This document shows positions 46,331-55,962 of a DNA stretch of 64,000 nucleotides, piece after piece (positions within the stretch are counted from its first letter, which is position 1; every line of letters begins with the position of its first letter). Origin of the DNA: RI-92 sp037384645 (GTDB lineage Bacteria > Pseudomonadota > Gammaproteobacteria > UBA6429 > Thiohalophilaceae); assembly GCA_037384645.1 (NCBI GenBank), contig JARRNT010000005.1:1-64000 (forward strand), written 5' to 3'. The notes under the pieces were generated by a model. It was not told the origin of the DNA, made no database searches, and was given only the letters and a program-made list of their open reading frames with translations. Position numbers and translations under genes: made by a program.

Positions 46331-46909
46331 ATGATCAGCCGACTTTCTCAATTCTGTTGTCGTAACCTGCTAGCGCCGGCGCATCGCGGGCTTGAACGCA
46401 CGCGGCTGTGGCAATTCACCTCGCGCCGCGAACGTGTACTGGCCGCCATCAGCCTGCTGATCACCCTGCCCTCGGTGTATTACCTCGCACAGGACGCCCA
46501 GGCCAGCCAGCACCTTTCCCGACAAATCCATTGCCTGGCCATGAACATTTATCACGAGGCCCGGGGTGAACCGATTGCCGGCCAGTATGCCGTGGCCGAA
46601 GTGACACTCAACCGCAGCCGCTCGCGCGAGTTTCCGTCCAGCATCTGCCGGGTGGTGTACCAGAAACACTGGAACGCGAAGCGCAAGGAAAATATCTACG
46701 CCTTCTCCTGGGCAGGGATGTCGCTACCGACCAATACCAACTCGGCGGCATGGCGTCAGGCCCTGCAAATCGCCCGGACCGTGCTCACCGGTGATCAAAT
46801 CCCCACCCTGCGGGGCGCCTTGTTTTACCATAGTATCGACATCAAGCCCGGCTGGTCACGACGGCACAAGCGCGTTGCCATCATCGGCCACCATATCTTT
46901 TACTTATAA
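46331..46909 (+). CDS. SleB-type cell wall hydrolase (Hydrolase_2)
   Basis: 192 residues. An N-terminal basic then hydrophobic segment (about 33-53) acts as signal/anchor. The hydrolase domain (about 60-190) begins CLAMNIYHEARGEPIAGQYAVAEVTLNR, with the catalytic Glu of YHEARGE, and includes ENIYAFSWAGM and ALFYHS. It cleaves peptidoglycan glycan strands. Its stop overlaps that of the convergent rhomboid gene by 6 bases. Confidence 0.9.
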   Translation: MISRLSQFCCRNLLAPAHRGLERTRLWQFTSRRERVLAAISLLITLPSVYYLAQDAQASQHLSRQIHCLAMNIYHEARGEPIAGQYAVAEVTLNRSRSREFPSSICRVVYQKHWNAKRKENIYAFSWAGMSLPTNTNSAAWRQALQIARTVLTGDQIPTLRGALFYHSIDIKPGWSRRHKRVAIIGHHIFYL

Positions 46910-47509
46910 TTCCTGTTCCGAGTGCCGGGACTTGCGCGGTGACATTACCCGGCCCAGCAAGATGCCACAGACCAGGCACAGGGTATGGGCCATATTGGTC
47001 GCATTCCCGATCACGCCTGCCCAGCACAGGACAAACCAGGCCAGCATCATCACCACGATGTAGGGATGCAGGACCAGTCCGCCGTCTGGATTGGAGCGAC
47101 GCTGGACCAGGATGTAACCGAACAGCCCATAGGTCACCCCCGACATGCCACCAAAATTCGGGCCGGCCCAGAAATACTGCGCAACATTGCCAATGACGCC
47201 CGTCACTGCCACCAGTAATCCCAGGCGTGGCGATCCCTGGGCGCGTTCCAGCGTGCCGCCCAGATCGAACAGCCAGAGCATACTAAACAGGAAATGAAAC
47301 AGGCCAAAGTGCATAAAGATAGGCATCCATAAGCGCCACACCTCGCCCTGGAATACCTCCCGCATCGCCCCACCGGTATATTCAGAGATATAAAACGGTA
47401 ACAGGAGCTGGCGGTTCTCGCCAAACGAGGAAAGCAGGGTGATCAAGCTGGAGATGGCAATCAGGACCAGGGTCACCGGCATATACCGCGCCAGGGATAG
47501 TGTCCTCAT
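46904..47509 (-). CDS. rhomboid intramembrane serine protease, compact form
   Basis: 201 residues from the ATG of MRTLSLARYMP; a longer 5' extension is low-complexity and not favoured. About six membrane spans. Catalytic Ser123 in GGMSGVTYG and His175 in NMAHTLCLVCG, where the usual AHxxG has Cys. HFGLFHFLFSMLWLFDLG is the WR/HxxxN region with the Asn changed to Ser. The GlpG-like fold is clear; it lacks the C-terminal repeats of the other rhomboid. Confidence 0.9.
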   Translation of the reverse strand: MRTLSLARYMPVTLVLIAISSLITLLSSFGENRQLLLPFYISEYTGGAMREVFQGEVWRLWMPIFMHFGLFHFLFSMLWLFDLGGTLERAQGSPRLGLLVAVTGVIGNVAQYFWAGPNFGGMSGVTYGLFGYILVQRRSNPDGGLVLHPYIVVMMLAWFVLCWAGVIGNATNMAHTLCLVCGILLGRVMSPRKSRHSEQEL

Positions 47510-47710
47510 GGCTTCAGGCACCCGTCTGCAGGTACGACGGATTGTCGCCGGCGGGCAGGTTCGCAACAGGATTAATACAACGCAATGGCACCACGGCCCG
47601 GCGCCAACGGCAGACAAAACGCCGCCTCACCACCATTCCTGTCATCAGTCCCACCAGCATGCATATTCTCTGTCAGTGACAGCGCCATTGTAGCAGAAGC
47701 CCGGGCTGAA

Positions 47711-48349
47711 CTAACCGACGATATCGAGCACCCGCCGGCGAAAGCCAACCCCCAGGCTCTCGGCGATCAGGCGACAGGCGGCGATATTTACCTGGGCGAG
47801 CCCATCGATCGCCGTCAAGGTCACGTCCATCCCCTGCGCCCTGGCACAGCGGGTAAACTCCAGCATGGCCTGGTAAGCCCCATCGTGACTGGGGCGGGTA
47901 TGCAGCGCATAAACCTCGGGATTCTGTGCTGTCAGCGAGACCGAGACCCGGTCCACGCAGCTGGCCAGCTCGGGGGTGATATCTCGACCATGTAACTTAT
48001 TGGCCTGACCGTCCGTATTCAGGCGGACCTGGCCACCTCGTGACTTCACCGCCCGGGCAACGTCCAGCAGGATATCCAGGCGCTGGGTCGGCTCGCCCAG
48101 CCCGCAAAAGACCACCTCGTTAAATTGCAGGGGATCGCCCAGGGCCAGCAGGATGTCCTTCAGCTCGGGTTCGCGGCGCAGGCTGAGATCATAGTCCTGC
48201 ACCACCCAGTTACGATTATGCTTGGGGCAAAACCGGCAACGCAGGCTGCAGCGGTGAGTGATATTGAGATAGCAGTTGCCATGCAGGCTATAGGCTATCG
48301 TGCCTGGCGACGCTGCCGGTTGGCTGGTTTGTTGCTGTGGTGTCTGCAT
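47711..48349 (-). CDS. radical SAM protein (TIGR04038-like)
   Basis: 212 residues. The [4Fe-4S]/SAM site is C34-x3-C38-x2-C41 (CSLRCRFC) early in the protein, and the partial TIM barrel shows VFCGLGEPTQRLD and QVRLNTDGQANKL. It resembles the TatD-associated radical SAM family, but no tatD gene is adjacent. Substrate unknown. Confidence 0.87.
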   Translation of the reverse strand: MQTPQQQTSQPAASPGTIAYSLHGNCYLNITHRCSLRCRFCPKHNRNWVVQDYDLSLRREPELKDILLALGDPLQFNEVVFCGLGEPTQRLDILLDVARAVKSRGGQVRLNTDGQANKLHGRDITPELASCVDRVSVSLTAQNPEVYALHTRPSHDGAYQAMLEFTRCARAQGMDVTLTAIDGLAQVNIAACRLIAESLGVGFRRRVLDIVG

Positions 48350-48432
48350 TCCATGCAGTCTAGACCGGTCCGGGTTACAGCCACCTGATCTGAATCAAAA
48401 CTCCGGATCCGCACACCTGCCAGCCTGACAGA

Positions 48433-48708
48433 CTAGGCAAGCTTGATCCTGACCACCTTCATCACTTCCATCGCCATACCGCCAATCGTTTCGATATCTG
48501 GATAATAAGTGAGGTTTACACGGGCGCCCCTGGCGTTGCGATAAGGCTGTTTGCGCTTGAAGCGAAAGGGCACATCGTAGCCCTCGACCATAATCGTGTT
48601 CAGAATCCATTCCCCGGTTTGGCGCTGAACATGCGATGTTACTTTCAGGTTTTCCGAATGCGTCAGCTGGGCGTGCTTTTTCAGGAGTTTGTCCGGGTCA
48701 GACTGCAT
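48433..48708 (-). CDS. small protein of unknown function
   Basis: 91 residues from the ATG with AAGGGA five bases upstream; an ATG 27 bases earlier lacks this signal. Contains FRFKRKQPYRNARGARVNLTYYP, with an alpha-beta appearance and many basic residues. No recognised domain. Confidence 0.7.
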   Translation of the reverse strand: MQSDPDKLLKKHAQLTHSENLKVTSHVQRQTGEWILNTIMVEGYDVPFRFKRKQPYRNARGARVNLTYYPDIETIGGMAMEVMKVVRIKLA

Positions 48709-48861
48709 ATTTCCCTTCGTCTCAGACCTGATCAATGACCGCAGTCTAGCACCAAATTAGGTAGTTCTACTGACAGATCTTCGCCTGCAAATGTAATACT
48801 TTGACAACAGCAGTGACACAATTATCCCGTTTAATGCAAGAGCATGCATATGGAGACAACA

Positions 48862-49677
48862 ATGGAAGCCAAACTGCCTGGCCATACCGCCTCTCTCCCG
48901 ATTGGCTGTCAAAATTGCGACTTTCTGCCATTTTGCCAATATTCAAATCACCCCAGACAGGAGAAAAAGATCCTGGAGGATATCCCGTTAAAAATTTATA
49001 ACCTGGTCCGGGGCGAATACCTGTTTCGGGAAAATGACACGCTCAAGACCGTTTGCATCATTCGCAGCGGCTCGGTAAAAACCTATACCCATATACCCGA
49101 CGGCGAAGAACAGGTGACCGGCTTTCACCTCGCGGGAAAACTGCTTGGTCTCGATGGCATCGCCACCAACCATCATACCCAGTCCGCGGTGAGCCTGGAA
49201 ACCTGCAGTATATGCGAAATTTCGTACGCCAGAATTGAAAGCGCCAGCAAACACCGGCCCCAGTTACAAAACCTCTTATTACATGCCATGAGCAGGGAAA
49301 TTCGCAAGGATCATGATCACCTGGTGCTGTTGTCGCGCAAGTCAGCCGCCACCCGGCTGGCCAGTTTCCTGCTCAGCCTGTCGCACTATTTCCAGCAACA
49401 CGGCTATTCCGCAACCAATTTCAATCTCAGCATGAGCCGGCATGATATCGCCAACCTGCTGGGCCTCGCGGTCGAGACGGTCAGCCGCCTGTTCACGCAG
49501 TTTCAACAGGATGGGCTGGTCACGGTCGATCGGAAACATATCGTGGTGGACGATATGCAACGGCTGCAAAGGCTGTCAAATGGTGACGAGGAAGCCGCAA
49601 TACCGCCTGCACATCACTATGCATCATCCCGCTTTCATACTACGGCCCAGCACCACGGCAAGGACTGGCGTATCTAA
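48862..49677 (+). CDS. fnr: FNR-type oxygen-responsive regulator
   Basis: 271 residues from the third ATG of the cluster, which has GGAG at 7 bases. Cluster ligands C16-x2-C19-x5-C25 and C118 correspond to the four cysteines of E. coli FNR. CNB domain (about 45-150), then Crp helix-turn-helix with SRHDIANLLGLAVETVSRLF, whose E..SR positions contact TTGAT half-sites. A global anaerobic/microaerobic regulator. The C-terminal 30 residues are His-rich and unusual. Confidence 0.95.
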   Translation: MEAKLPGHTASLPIGCQNCDFLPFCQYSNHPRQEKKILEDIPLKIYNLVRGEYLFRENDTLKTVCIIRSGSVKTYTHIPDGEEQVTGFHLAGKLLGLDGIATNHHTQSAVSLETCSICEISYARIESASKHRPQLQNLLLHAMSREIRKDHDHLVLLSRKSAATRLASFLLSLSHYFQQHGYSATNFNLSMSRHDIANLLGLAVETVSRLFTQFQQDGLVTVDRKHIVVDDMQRLQRLSNGDEEAAIPPAHHYASSRFHTTAQHHGKDWRI

Positions 49678-49715
49678 GCGCTGACACGGTCTGCTTGGCC
49701 AGCCCGTCAGATTAC

Positions 49716-49734
49716 AAAGTGCCACAGGCACTTT
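49716..49734. terminator. hairpin between convergent fnr and CBS genes
   Basis: AAAGTGCC-ACA-GGCACTTT perfect 8-base stem. There is no extended T-run, so weak or of other function. Confidence 0.45.
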
Positions 49735-49746
49735 ACGCGCAAGACG

Positions 49747-50199
49747 CTATGCGGTTTTATGATGATAGGAGAAATATTCGTCCTGATTCAGGATATAACC
49801 GATGTGATTAAACTGTTCGGCAAGCATATCGATAATATTTTCGATAGACAGGATGCCTGACAGCGCACCATTGGACTTGACTACCGGCACATGCTGACAA
49901 CACTGGTGGCGCATGCGTTTCAGTGTATTGATGACGCTATCCTGTTCGTCCACCAGCAGCAGTGGGGTAGCCATGACGTCGCCGACCGTGATGCCGTCCA
50001 GTTCGATATTGCTGGCTATCAGATTCACAACGATATCACGATCCGTCATGGTGCCCACCGGAATATTGATCCCGCCCACTGATTCCACCACCACAAGATA
50101 ATCGACATGGAAATCACGCATGCATGCCGCTGCAGCAGGGATCGTATCCAGTTTACCAATAATGGCTGCATCACGATTACAGATCTCGCTGACACGCAT
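49747..50199 (-). CDS. CBS-domain pair protein
   Basis: 150 residues with two CBS motifs (about 8-65 and 72-135): GTMTDRDIVVNLIA ends the first and HVPVVKSNGALSGILSIENIIDML ends the second. Stand-alone CBS pairs bind adenosyl ligands such as AMP and sense energy status. It lies between fnr and the FixJ-like regulator. Confidence 0.9.
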   Translation of the reverse strand: MRVSEICNRDAAIIGKLDTIPAAAACMRDFHVDYLVVVESVGGINIPVGTMTDRDIVVNLIASNIELDGITVGDVMATPLLLVDEQDSVINTLKRMRHQCCQHVPVVKSNGALSGILSIENIIDMLAEQFNHIGYILNQDEYFSYHHKTA

Positions 50200-50399
50200 A
50201 ATGAGGAACTCACCTTAATGAATTTAGTCCTCAAGCCAGCGAAGCAAGAAAAGCCAGGGCAGGCCTGGGATGATGTACCAGTTACATTTATACCAAACAG
50301 AGGAGATTTTGCTATAAGTGAAAACACATACTCATCATATCCCGCAAATCACAGGCACATTACTGCCGCAGATTGATTCTCGTATTGGCAGAACGCCTG

Positions 50400-51014
50400 T
50401 TAAGCGGTATCCGCCACGCTAAGGGCGATACGAACGACGCCAGACAGGGAATGGGTTTCCAGTTTCTCCATCACCCGCGCGCGATGAATTTCCACGGTAC
50501 GTGGACTAATGCCCAGTTTCTCGGCAATCACCCGGTTCTGGTGGCCGGCCACCAGCATGTCCATCACCTCGCGTTCGCGCCGTGTCAGCCGGGCAATCTT
50601 GTCGTCTGCGGCCTGCTGTTGATCCTGTGCTGACTGGATCTTTTCACTCTTTTGCAGGCAGGTTTTAACCTGCTTTAACAGGTAGTCGTTATCAAAGGGT
50701 TTTTCGATAAAATCCGAGGCCCCTGCCTTCATGGCCTCCACGGCCATGGCCACATCGGCAAAACCTGTCATAATAATCACCGGCATGCCTATACGTTGTT
50801 CCCGCAGCAATTGTTGCAGTTCCAGCCCGCTCATCCCGGGCATACGGACATCCAGCAGAATACAGCCCTTGTCTTCGGCCGTGACATTTTTGATAAATTC
50901 CTCGGCCGAAGCATAGCTTTCGACCTGCAATTCATCGGATTGCATTAACATGACCAGGGCCTTACGCACAGCAGCGTCATCATCGACAATATGTACGGTT
51001 TGTTGTCTAGCCAT
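50400..51014 (-). CDS. FixJ-family response regulator
   Basis: 204 residues. Receiver domain (about 7-115) with acidic pair D11-D12, phosphoacceptor D55 in LLDVRMPG and Lys of IEKPF. LuxR-type helix-turn-helix (about 140-200) with LTRREREVMDMLVAGHQNRVIAEKLGISPRTVEIHR. It begins 15 bases after the histidine kinase gene, its evident partner. Confidence 0.94.
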   Translation of the reverse strand: MARQQTVHIVDDDAAVRKALVMLMQSDELQVESYASAEEFIKNVTAEDKGCILLDVRMPGMSGLELQQLLREQRIGMPVIIMTGFADVAMAVEAMKAGASDFIEKPFDNDYLLKQVKTCLQKSEKIQSAQDQQQAADDKIARLTRREREVMDMLVAGHQNRVIAEKLGISPRTVEIHRARVMEKLETHSLSGVVRIALSVADTA

Positions 51015-51029
51015 TGAAGTCCCCTCCCT

Positions 51030-52736
51030 TTATGCCGCTTCGTCTTCATCCTGGCAGGGCAATGTAAAGGTAAATATCGTTCCGCCGTGTTCATTGGGAA
51101 TACCCCATAAACGACCGTGATGCGCCCGGATAATACTGCGACTAATACCCAGCCCCAAACCCATACCGTGCTCCTTCAACGTATAGTATGGCTCGAATAT
51201 TTTATCCATTTCGGCCTTCGGTATACCCGGGCCGTTATCATCGATCGACAATTCAATCTCGTTGTGTTTGCTCAATGCGGTCCTGATGACCAGCCAGCGC
51301 TTTGTCTTTTCAATCGCATCCATTGCTTCAATCGCATTACGCGTCAGGTTGAGAATCACCTGTTCGATTAGAATGCGGTCTACCTCGATAGGGGGGATTG
51401 CCTCACCGAGCTCCAGCGTAATTTTTACATTATGCCAGCGCGCCTCCACCGTAATCAGATTCATTACTTCTTCGACCAGGGCATTGATCTGGACAGTTTC
51501 GGATTGCATCTCACGCTTGCTGACAAAATCACGCAGTCGCTGGATCACATCCCCTGCACGCCGGGCCTGTAGTCGTATCTCGTTGAGGGCGTTTCGGATA
51601 TCGGGAATATCGAGCGAATCCCTGTCCAGCATACGCTTGACCGCATCGCTGTAAATGCTAATGGCCGCCAGGGGCTGGTTAAGCTCGTGCGCCAGCTCCG
51701 CCACCATTTCTCCCATGGTATTGATCCGTGCCACCCGGGCCATTTCCAGCATACGCATCTTGTCCATGGCCTCATGCTTGCGTTGCATTGTCACATCGCG
51801 CGCCATGCTGAAATATCCCAGCACATCACCGCGTTCGGAAAAATCGGGTATATAACTGACGCTGAGCAGGCGTTCATCACCCTCAACGACGGGATACGTA
51901 ACCTCGAAACTGATTGGTTTACCTTCCAGTGCCGCCCGCACGTAACCCGCTATCTCTGCGTAAATTTTCTCACCCGCCACCTCCCTGATGGTTTTACCCT
52001 GAATTTGTTCACGTGGTGCCTTGAACCACAACTCGTAGGCCCTGTTGACAATGGTTAACCGTTCTTCTCGATTCACATAAGCGATAAATGTCGGTATTGC
52101 GTCGGATAGCAGGCGCAGCTGCCGATCCTGATGTTTAATCACCCGATCTGCCTCTCTGCGCGAATAGATGTGGGTAATGGTAGTGTGAAATAAAGGTTTA
52201 TTATTGACCGATCTGTTACTAGCAACGCTCTCCAGCCGAACTTCCAGATAAGACTGGTTTGGAATTTGTATCTGCAACTCGAGGTGGACGACCGCCCGCG
52301 ACTGACCGGCCGCGTTCAGGTGATTGAGAAATGCCCTGGTGTCATCTTGCCTGAGCCATCGCTGAAAGGGCTTGCCCAGCAAACTGGCCCGCTCCTGTCC
52401 CAGCAGGCTGGCACCGGCTAAATTGATTTCCTGTATGTAGCCTGCGCTGTCAAACGTGACATAACTGACCGGGGCAGAATCATAAAGCTCCGCATAGCGA
52501 TTGCGCGACTCCTCCAGCAGACGTTGCGCTTCCTGCAGCTCGATATTTTGCTTTTCCAGCTGGTTCTGGTGCACCTGCAATTCGTTGACAAGCTCCCGCA
52601 CCAGTTCGCCGCTGACTGAATCATCCGGGTCGCGAAAAAAGGCCTCCAGTCGCTCATCTAGCTGGCGTGTACTCAGACGGGTTAAATCCGAGTGAGATAG
52701 CTCTACCGACTGTTTGTGCTTGTTCTCGGTAACCAT
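51030..52736 (-). CDS. PAS-domain sensor histidine kinase (FixL-like)
   Basis: 568 residues, soluble. A helical N-terminus with a coiled coil (about 55-80), two PAS domains (about 80-195 and 205-320), a HisKA domain with phospho-His350 in AELAHELNQPLAAIS and HATPase with LNLTRNAIEAM, DDNGPGIP and GMGLGLGISRSI. No membrane spans. Heme binding by the PAS domains cannot be shown from sequence. Forms a pair with the FixJ-like gene. Confidence 0.92.
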   Translation of the reverse strand: MVTENKHKQSVELSHSDLTRLSTRQLDERLEAFFRDPDDSVSGELVRELVNELQVHQNQLEKQNIELQEAQRLLEESRNRYAELYDSAPVSYVTFDSAGYIQEINLAGASLLGQERASLLGKPFQRWLRQDDTRAFLNHLNAAGQSRAVVHLELQIQIPNQSYLEVRLESVASNRSVNNKPLFHTTITHIYSRREADRVIKHQDRQLRLLSDAIPTFIAYVNREERLTIVNRAYELWFKAPREQIQGKTIREVAGEKIYAEIAGYVRAALEGKPISFEVTYPVVEGDERLLSVSYIPDFSERGDVLGYFSMARDVTMQRKHEAMDKMRMLEMARVARINTMGEMVAELAHELNQPLAAISIYSDAVKRMLDRDSLDIPDIRNALNEIRLQARRAGDVIQRLRDFVSKREMQSETVQINALVEEVMNLITVEARWHNVKITLELGEAIPPIEVDRILIEQVILNLTRNAIEAMDAIEKTKRWLVIRTALSKHNEIELSIDDNGPGIPKAEMDKIFEPYYTLKEHGMGLGLGISRSIIRAHHGRLWGIPNEHGGTIFTFTLPCQDEDEAA

Positions 52737-53068
52737 ATTACGCCTTGTCCGTTATGTCATCGTTCTGCATCAGCACCATGCGCTGCCTGTCCTCGCCCTG
52801 GGTATCTGCCGCCCGCTTAAAGCCACCATCCGGTGAACGGGTATTTATTCAATATTAGAATAAAACTAACGATTTTGTACGGGCTGCTCCTGCAAGGCAA
52901 TCGCCCGGGCTGAAGCTCCATCTAACTATACCACGCAGGCTGACTGTGTCCGAAACAGATTGACCCAGGTCAACTATGCAAGGCTTAGCACTAGGCTTTT
53001 TGACGAGTTCGCGTTTTAATAACTATCCCGTAGGGTATCGGGAACCACGCACAAAAGGGACCTGATTC
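52737..53068. other. divergent intergenic region with FNR-type box
   Basis: 332 bases between the divergent kinase gene and the 79-residue gene. It holds the palindrome described separately and AT-rich promoter-like sequence to its right. Confidence 0.5.
52960..52973. promoter_or_regulatory. FNR/DNR-type binding box
   Basis: TTGACCCAGGTCAA is a perfect palindrome with FNR spacing (TTGAN-NNNN-NTCAA). It is 96 bases before the start of the small gene at 53069 and about 220 bases before the kinase gene start. An FNR-family regulator is encoded 3.3 kb away. Confidence 0.6.
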
Positions 53069-53308
53069 ATGAAAAAGACGCTGGCTGATTTATTACGATT
53101 ATTCATCCTGGTTAACTTGATCGCGCTGGCCTTCCATCTGCTACCAAACGCCGCCCCTGCCCGGCAACAGGTCGAAGCCGCCAACCCTGACAAGCAGAAT
53201 AATACCCTGTTGGTGAAGCACTCGGAAACGACGCGGTGCCAGAAACCCAGCCACCGCTTACCATTTCAGCCTGACTACCAGGCGACCGCTTACCACTTGC
53301 CTCGCTGA
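53069..53308 (+). CDS. small putative exported or anchored protein
   Basis: 79 residues. N-terminal hydrophobic segment (LLRLFILVNLIALAFHLL) then a polar tail with several His and Gln. AAAGGGA lies 10 bases before the ATG. No family recognised. It stands downstream of the FNR-type box, so microaerobic control is plausible. Confidence 0.55.
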   Translation: MKKTLADLLRLFILVNLIALAFHLLPNAAPARQQVEAANPDKQNNTLLVKHSETTRCQKPSHRLPFQPDYQATAYHLPR

Positions 53309-53315
53309 GCCGGAT

Positions 53316-54458
53316 TCAGTCCGGCTTTGTCCGATAAACAGTGTTTATACGTTCTGCATCCGGCAGGTCCGCCAGTAAGGCATAGCCGTTTTTTGGTTTG
53401 TGCTTGATGTAATACATGGCATTGTCCGCCGCATTGACCAGCCTTTCAAAACTTTCACCATTGTCGGGATAGACCGCAATGCCGATGCTGGCGCTCAAAG
53501 GAATGGTGGAGCCATTGAATTCGAACGGGGCACTGATCTCACGCATCAGCTTTCGCGCAATGCCTCTTGCTTCTTCTTTGGATCGTATCACCGGCAATAA
53601 CAGAACAAACTCATCGCCACCGATACGGGCCAGGGTATCGCTTTCACGCAGGCTGGCTGTCAGTCGTTGAGCAACTGACTGCAGGAGGATATCGCCGGCA
53701 CTATGGCCGAACATGTCGTTCACCTGTTTAAATCCGTCAAGATCGATGAACATGACGGCAAAATTCAGGCCCTCGCGCCGGGCCCGTGCGATGGCATGCC
53801 TGACACGGTCTTTCAACAATGCCCGATTGGGTAAACCGGTCAGATAGTCATGATGGGTATTGGTCCGGATAATACGTTCGAGCGACTTGAGCTGGTTGAT
53901 ATCCCGGGCAGCACCGTAGATCACTGCACGGTGGCGGCCCGCTTCATCAGCCTGACCCGCTTCCTCGATATAGTCCTGGCTTACGGATTCGGGTACCGCG
54001 ACCAGCTTGATATCAAAATAACGGAAATTATCGACGCCGGATTTGTGCCGGATGCGTAAATGCACGCCACGCGCCGTCGCCCTGCCTGAGGCGTTGATGC
54101 ACTGCGAATATGCTGTTTGTGATCGCTTCAGGTCATCGGGATGCAGCAATTTTGAAAAGTGAACGCCGAGCAACTCTTCTTTTTTATAGCCCAACACATG
54201 CCTGATGCGATTGTTGAGATAAACAAAGCAGCCGTTTTCGTCAAGCAGAAAGACCACGTCACGCGAATCCTCGATCATGTAACGATACAGTGACGCCTTT
54301 CCCTGGTATTCTCTATCTCGTTGGCTGGTTTCTGGCTGGTTCATAGCGTTACGGCTCATTACCATCGGCAAGTCTCGTATGACAGAATCCGGGGTCGGGA
54401 CAGCAAAACCCGAGTATTTAGGTGTGTATTGCAATAGCTTAGACAACAGGACCACCAT
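53316..54458 (-). CDS. PAS-GGDEF diguanylate cyclase
   Basis: 380 residues. One PAS domain (about 60-185) and a GGDEF domain (about 205-365) with active-site RIGGDEFVLLL and an inhibitory I-site RESD five residues before it. It makes c-di-GMP and should be feedback-inhibited. Starts internal at about residues 32-39 are possible. The convergent end is 7 bases from the small gene at 53069. Confidence 0.93.
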   Translation of the reverse strand: MVVLLSKLLQYTPKYSGFAVPTPDSVIRDLPMVMSRNAMNQPETSQRDREYQGKASLYRYMIEDSRDVVFLLDENGCFVYLNNRIRHVLGYKKEELLGVHFSKLLHPDDLKRSQTAYSQCINASGRATARGVHLRIRHKSGVDNFRYFDIKLVAVPESVSQDYIEEAGQADEAGRHRAVIYGAARDINQLKSLERIIRTNTHHDYLTGLPNRALLKDRVRHAIARARREGLNFAVMFIDLDGFKQVNDMFGHSAGDILLQSVAQRLTASLRESDTLARIGGDEFVLLLPVIRSKEEARGIARKLMREISAPFEFNGSTIPLSASIGIAVYPDNGESFERLVNAADNAMYYIKHKPKNGYALLADLPDAERINTVYRTKPD

Positions 54459-54558
54459 TACTATACGTAATGATCCCTACATCGACATCACGTGGCCGGG
54501 CACCGGGGCCCGTCATGCCAGATCAACCCAGCTGAACAAGGCGGAAATATAAAATCAC

Positions 54559-54780
54559 TCAATGATTCAGGGTCTGTTCGATCTGTTTTTCCGCCAGCAA
54601 CCAGTCCTGGACCGGATCGCCGCCGAGTTGGGCACGCTTCTGGGAATTGTAAAAGGCAGCTTCCGCGATCATCTGACGTTTGACATCATCCGAAATGGAA
54701 TTTTGCTTCTTGCGGGGCCGCGCCTGTTTCTTTGCCTTGACCGCAGACGCAGTCACCGGCTTTTTACTCGCTTTTGCCAT
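54559..54780 (-). CDS. DUF2934 small protein
   Basis: 73 residues from the ATG with AGGAGG five bases upstream; an ATG 24 bases earlier is not favoured. Basic Lys-rich first half (KASKKPVTASAVKAKKQARPRKK), then the DUF2934 segment IAEAAFYNSQKRAQLGGDPVQDWLLAEKQI. Function unknown. Confidence 0.85.
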   Translation of the reverse strand: MAKASKKPVTASAVKAKKQARPRKKQNSISDDVKRQMIAEAAFYNSQKRAQLGGDPVQDWLLAEKQIEQTLNH

Positions 54781-54934
54781 CGTTCCTCCTGCTTGCAGTG
54801 CCATAGCATGACTGCGATAAGCCGCACCACGGCGAGACAGGGCTTACTTTAATGACAAATCAGCGGTGTTCAAATACGTAACTCTACCTAAGTCCAGCAA
54901 GCAGGAAGGGTGTTGATTTTAGAAAATTTCACGG

Positions 54935-55420
54935 CTAGTCAGCCTCGCGGCCATGCCCCCGGCCATGGTTGCCATTACCGTGGCCATGGCCGTGACCATT
55001 TCCACGCCCGTGCCGCCTCGCATCACCGCCACGTCGCCCCATCCCCAGGTCGTCCCCGGCCTTGAGGGCATGAAAGGCGCGAGAGCCCGGCCGGATACCC
55101 AGACGCCGGGCAATCACCCCCCAGCCACGGCGCCGATCCTGCCGGTATACCCGGGTGACCTCGGCGACCGGCTGGTGTGACATTTCCGCCAGGCGCAGGA
55201 CCATGTAGGCATCGGCCTGGCTGCCGACGTTACTGATGACGGTCCTGACCTCGGCATCCCCGATCCTGAACCGCGCCGACAGCTTCGCCACAAACCCGGA
55301 TGGGTCTGCCTGGGCCTGGACCGAGAGCCGTTGTAACCAGGCAAAATCGCCGGCGAAAACCGGCTGAACGACGACGAGCTGCAGCAAGAATGCCAGCAGG
55401 AAATAACGTGTTCTAGACAT
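54935..55420 (-). CDS. exported protein with His/Gly-rich tail
   Basis: 161 residues. Signal peptide MSRTRYFLLAFLLQLVVVQPVFAG, a helical middle domain (about 27-125), and a low-complexity tail (GRGNGHGHGHGNGNHGRGHG) that could bind metal ions. No recognised enzymatic motif. Confidence 0.78.
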   Translation of the reverse strand: MSRTRYFLLAFLLQLVVVQPVFAGDFAWLQRLSVQAQADPSGFVAKLSARFRIGDAEVRTVISNVGSQADAYMVLRLAEMSHQPVAEVTRVYRQDRRRGWGVIARRLGIRPGSRAFHALKAGDDLGMGRRGGDARRHGRGNGHGHGHGNGNHGRGHGREAD

Positions 55421-55517
55421 GGGCGCTTCCGAATCAGACAGGGTGAATCATCTTTATAGCATAGCCCGTCGCCGGCAATGACACGGGAAATGCTATCCAG
55501 ACCTCAGTTTGCCGGAT

Positions 55518-55823
55518 TTATTTGCCCGATTGCTGTTTCAGGCGCACAGCCAGCTTTTGCCCGCAGGTCTTGAGCGCGCGTTCAGCAGGGACATCCAGCT
55601 TTTCCGCTGGCTCGGGAAACAGGTAATCGATCTTGTAGACCAGCAACTGCATCTGGTTGTGGGAGTATTGGCCGGCGGGCGCGGCCAGGTACTTGTCACA
55701 CAGCTTCTGATAGGCCGCGAGATCGACCCGGGGTTTCTCAAAATAACCCGAGTAGATCAGATAGCCGGCAAACAGGATAATCAGCAGCATGGCAACGGGA
55801 TAATAAAAATTGGGTCGGCTCAC
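55518..55823 (-). CDS. small membrane-anchored protein
   Basis: 101 residues with one N-terminal membrane span (YPVAMLLIILFAGYLIYSGY) and a periplasm- or cytoplasm-facing polar domain containing two Cys (KLCDKY, KTCGQK). No family recognised. Confidence 0.7.
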   Translation of the reverse strand: MSRPNFYYPVAMLLIILFAGYLIYSGYFEKPRVDLAAYQKLCDKYLAAPAGQYSHNQMQLLVYKIDYLFPEPAEKLDVPAERALKTCGQKLAVRLKQQSGK

Positions 55824-55962
55824 GGTGTGTTTGCATTGTTATTTGTATCGTAGGCTCAATTTTAATCAATCTTGCCCTGTTCTGGCCAGCGCCAGATCAG
55901 CTGTTAGCCGTTACAATCGGACATTGCATCACCGCTCCACCGCGAATCTGGAGGTCCGCGCT

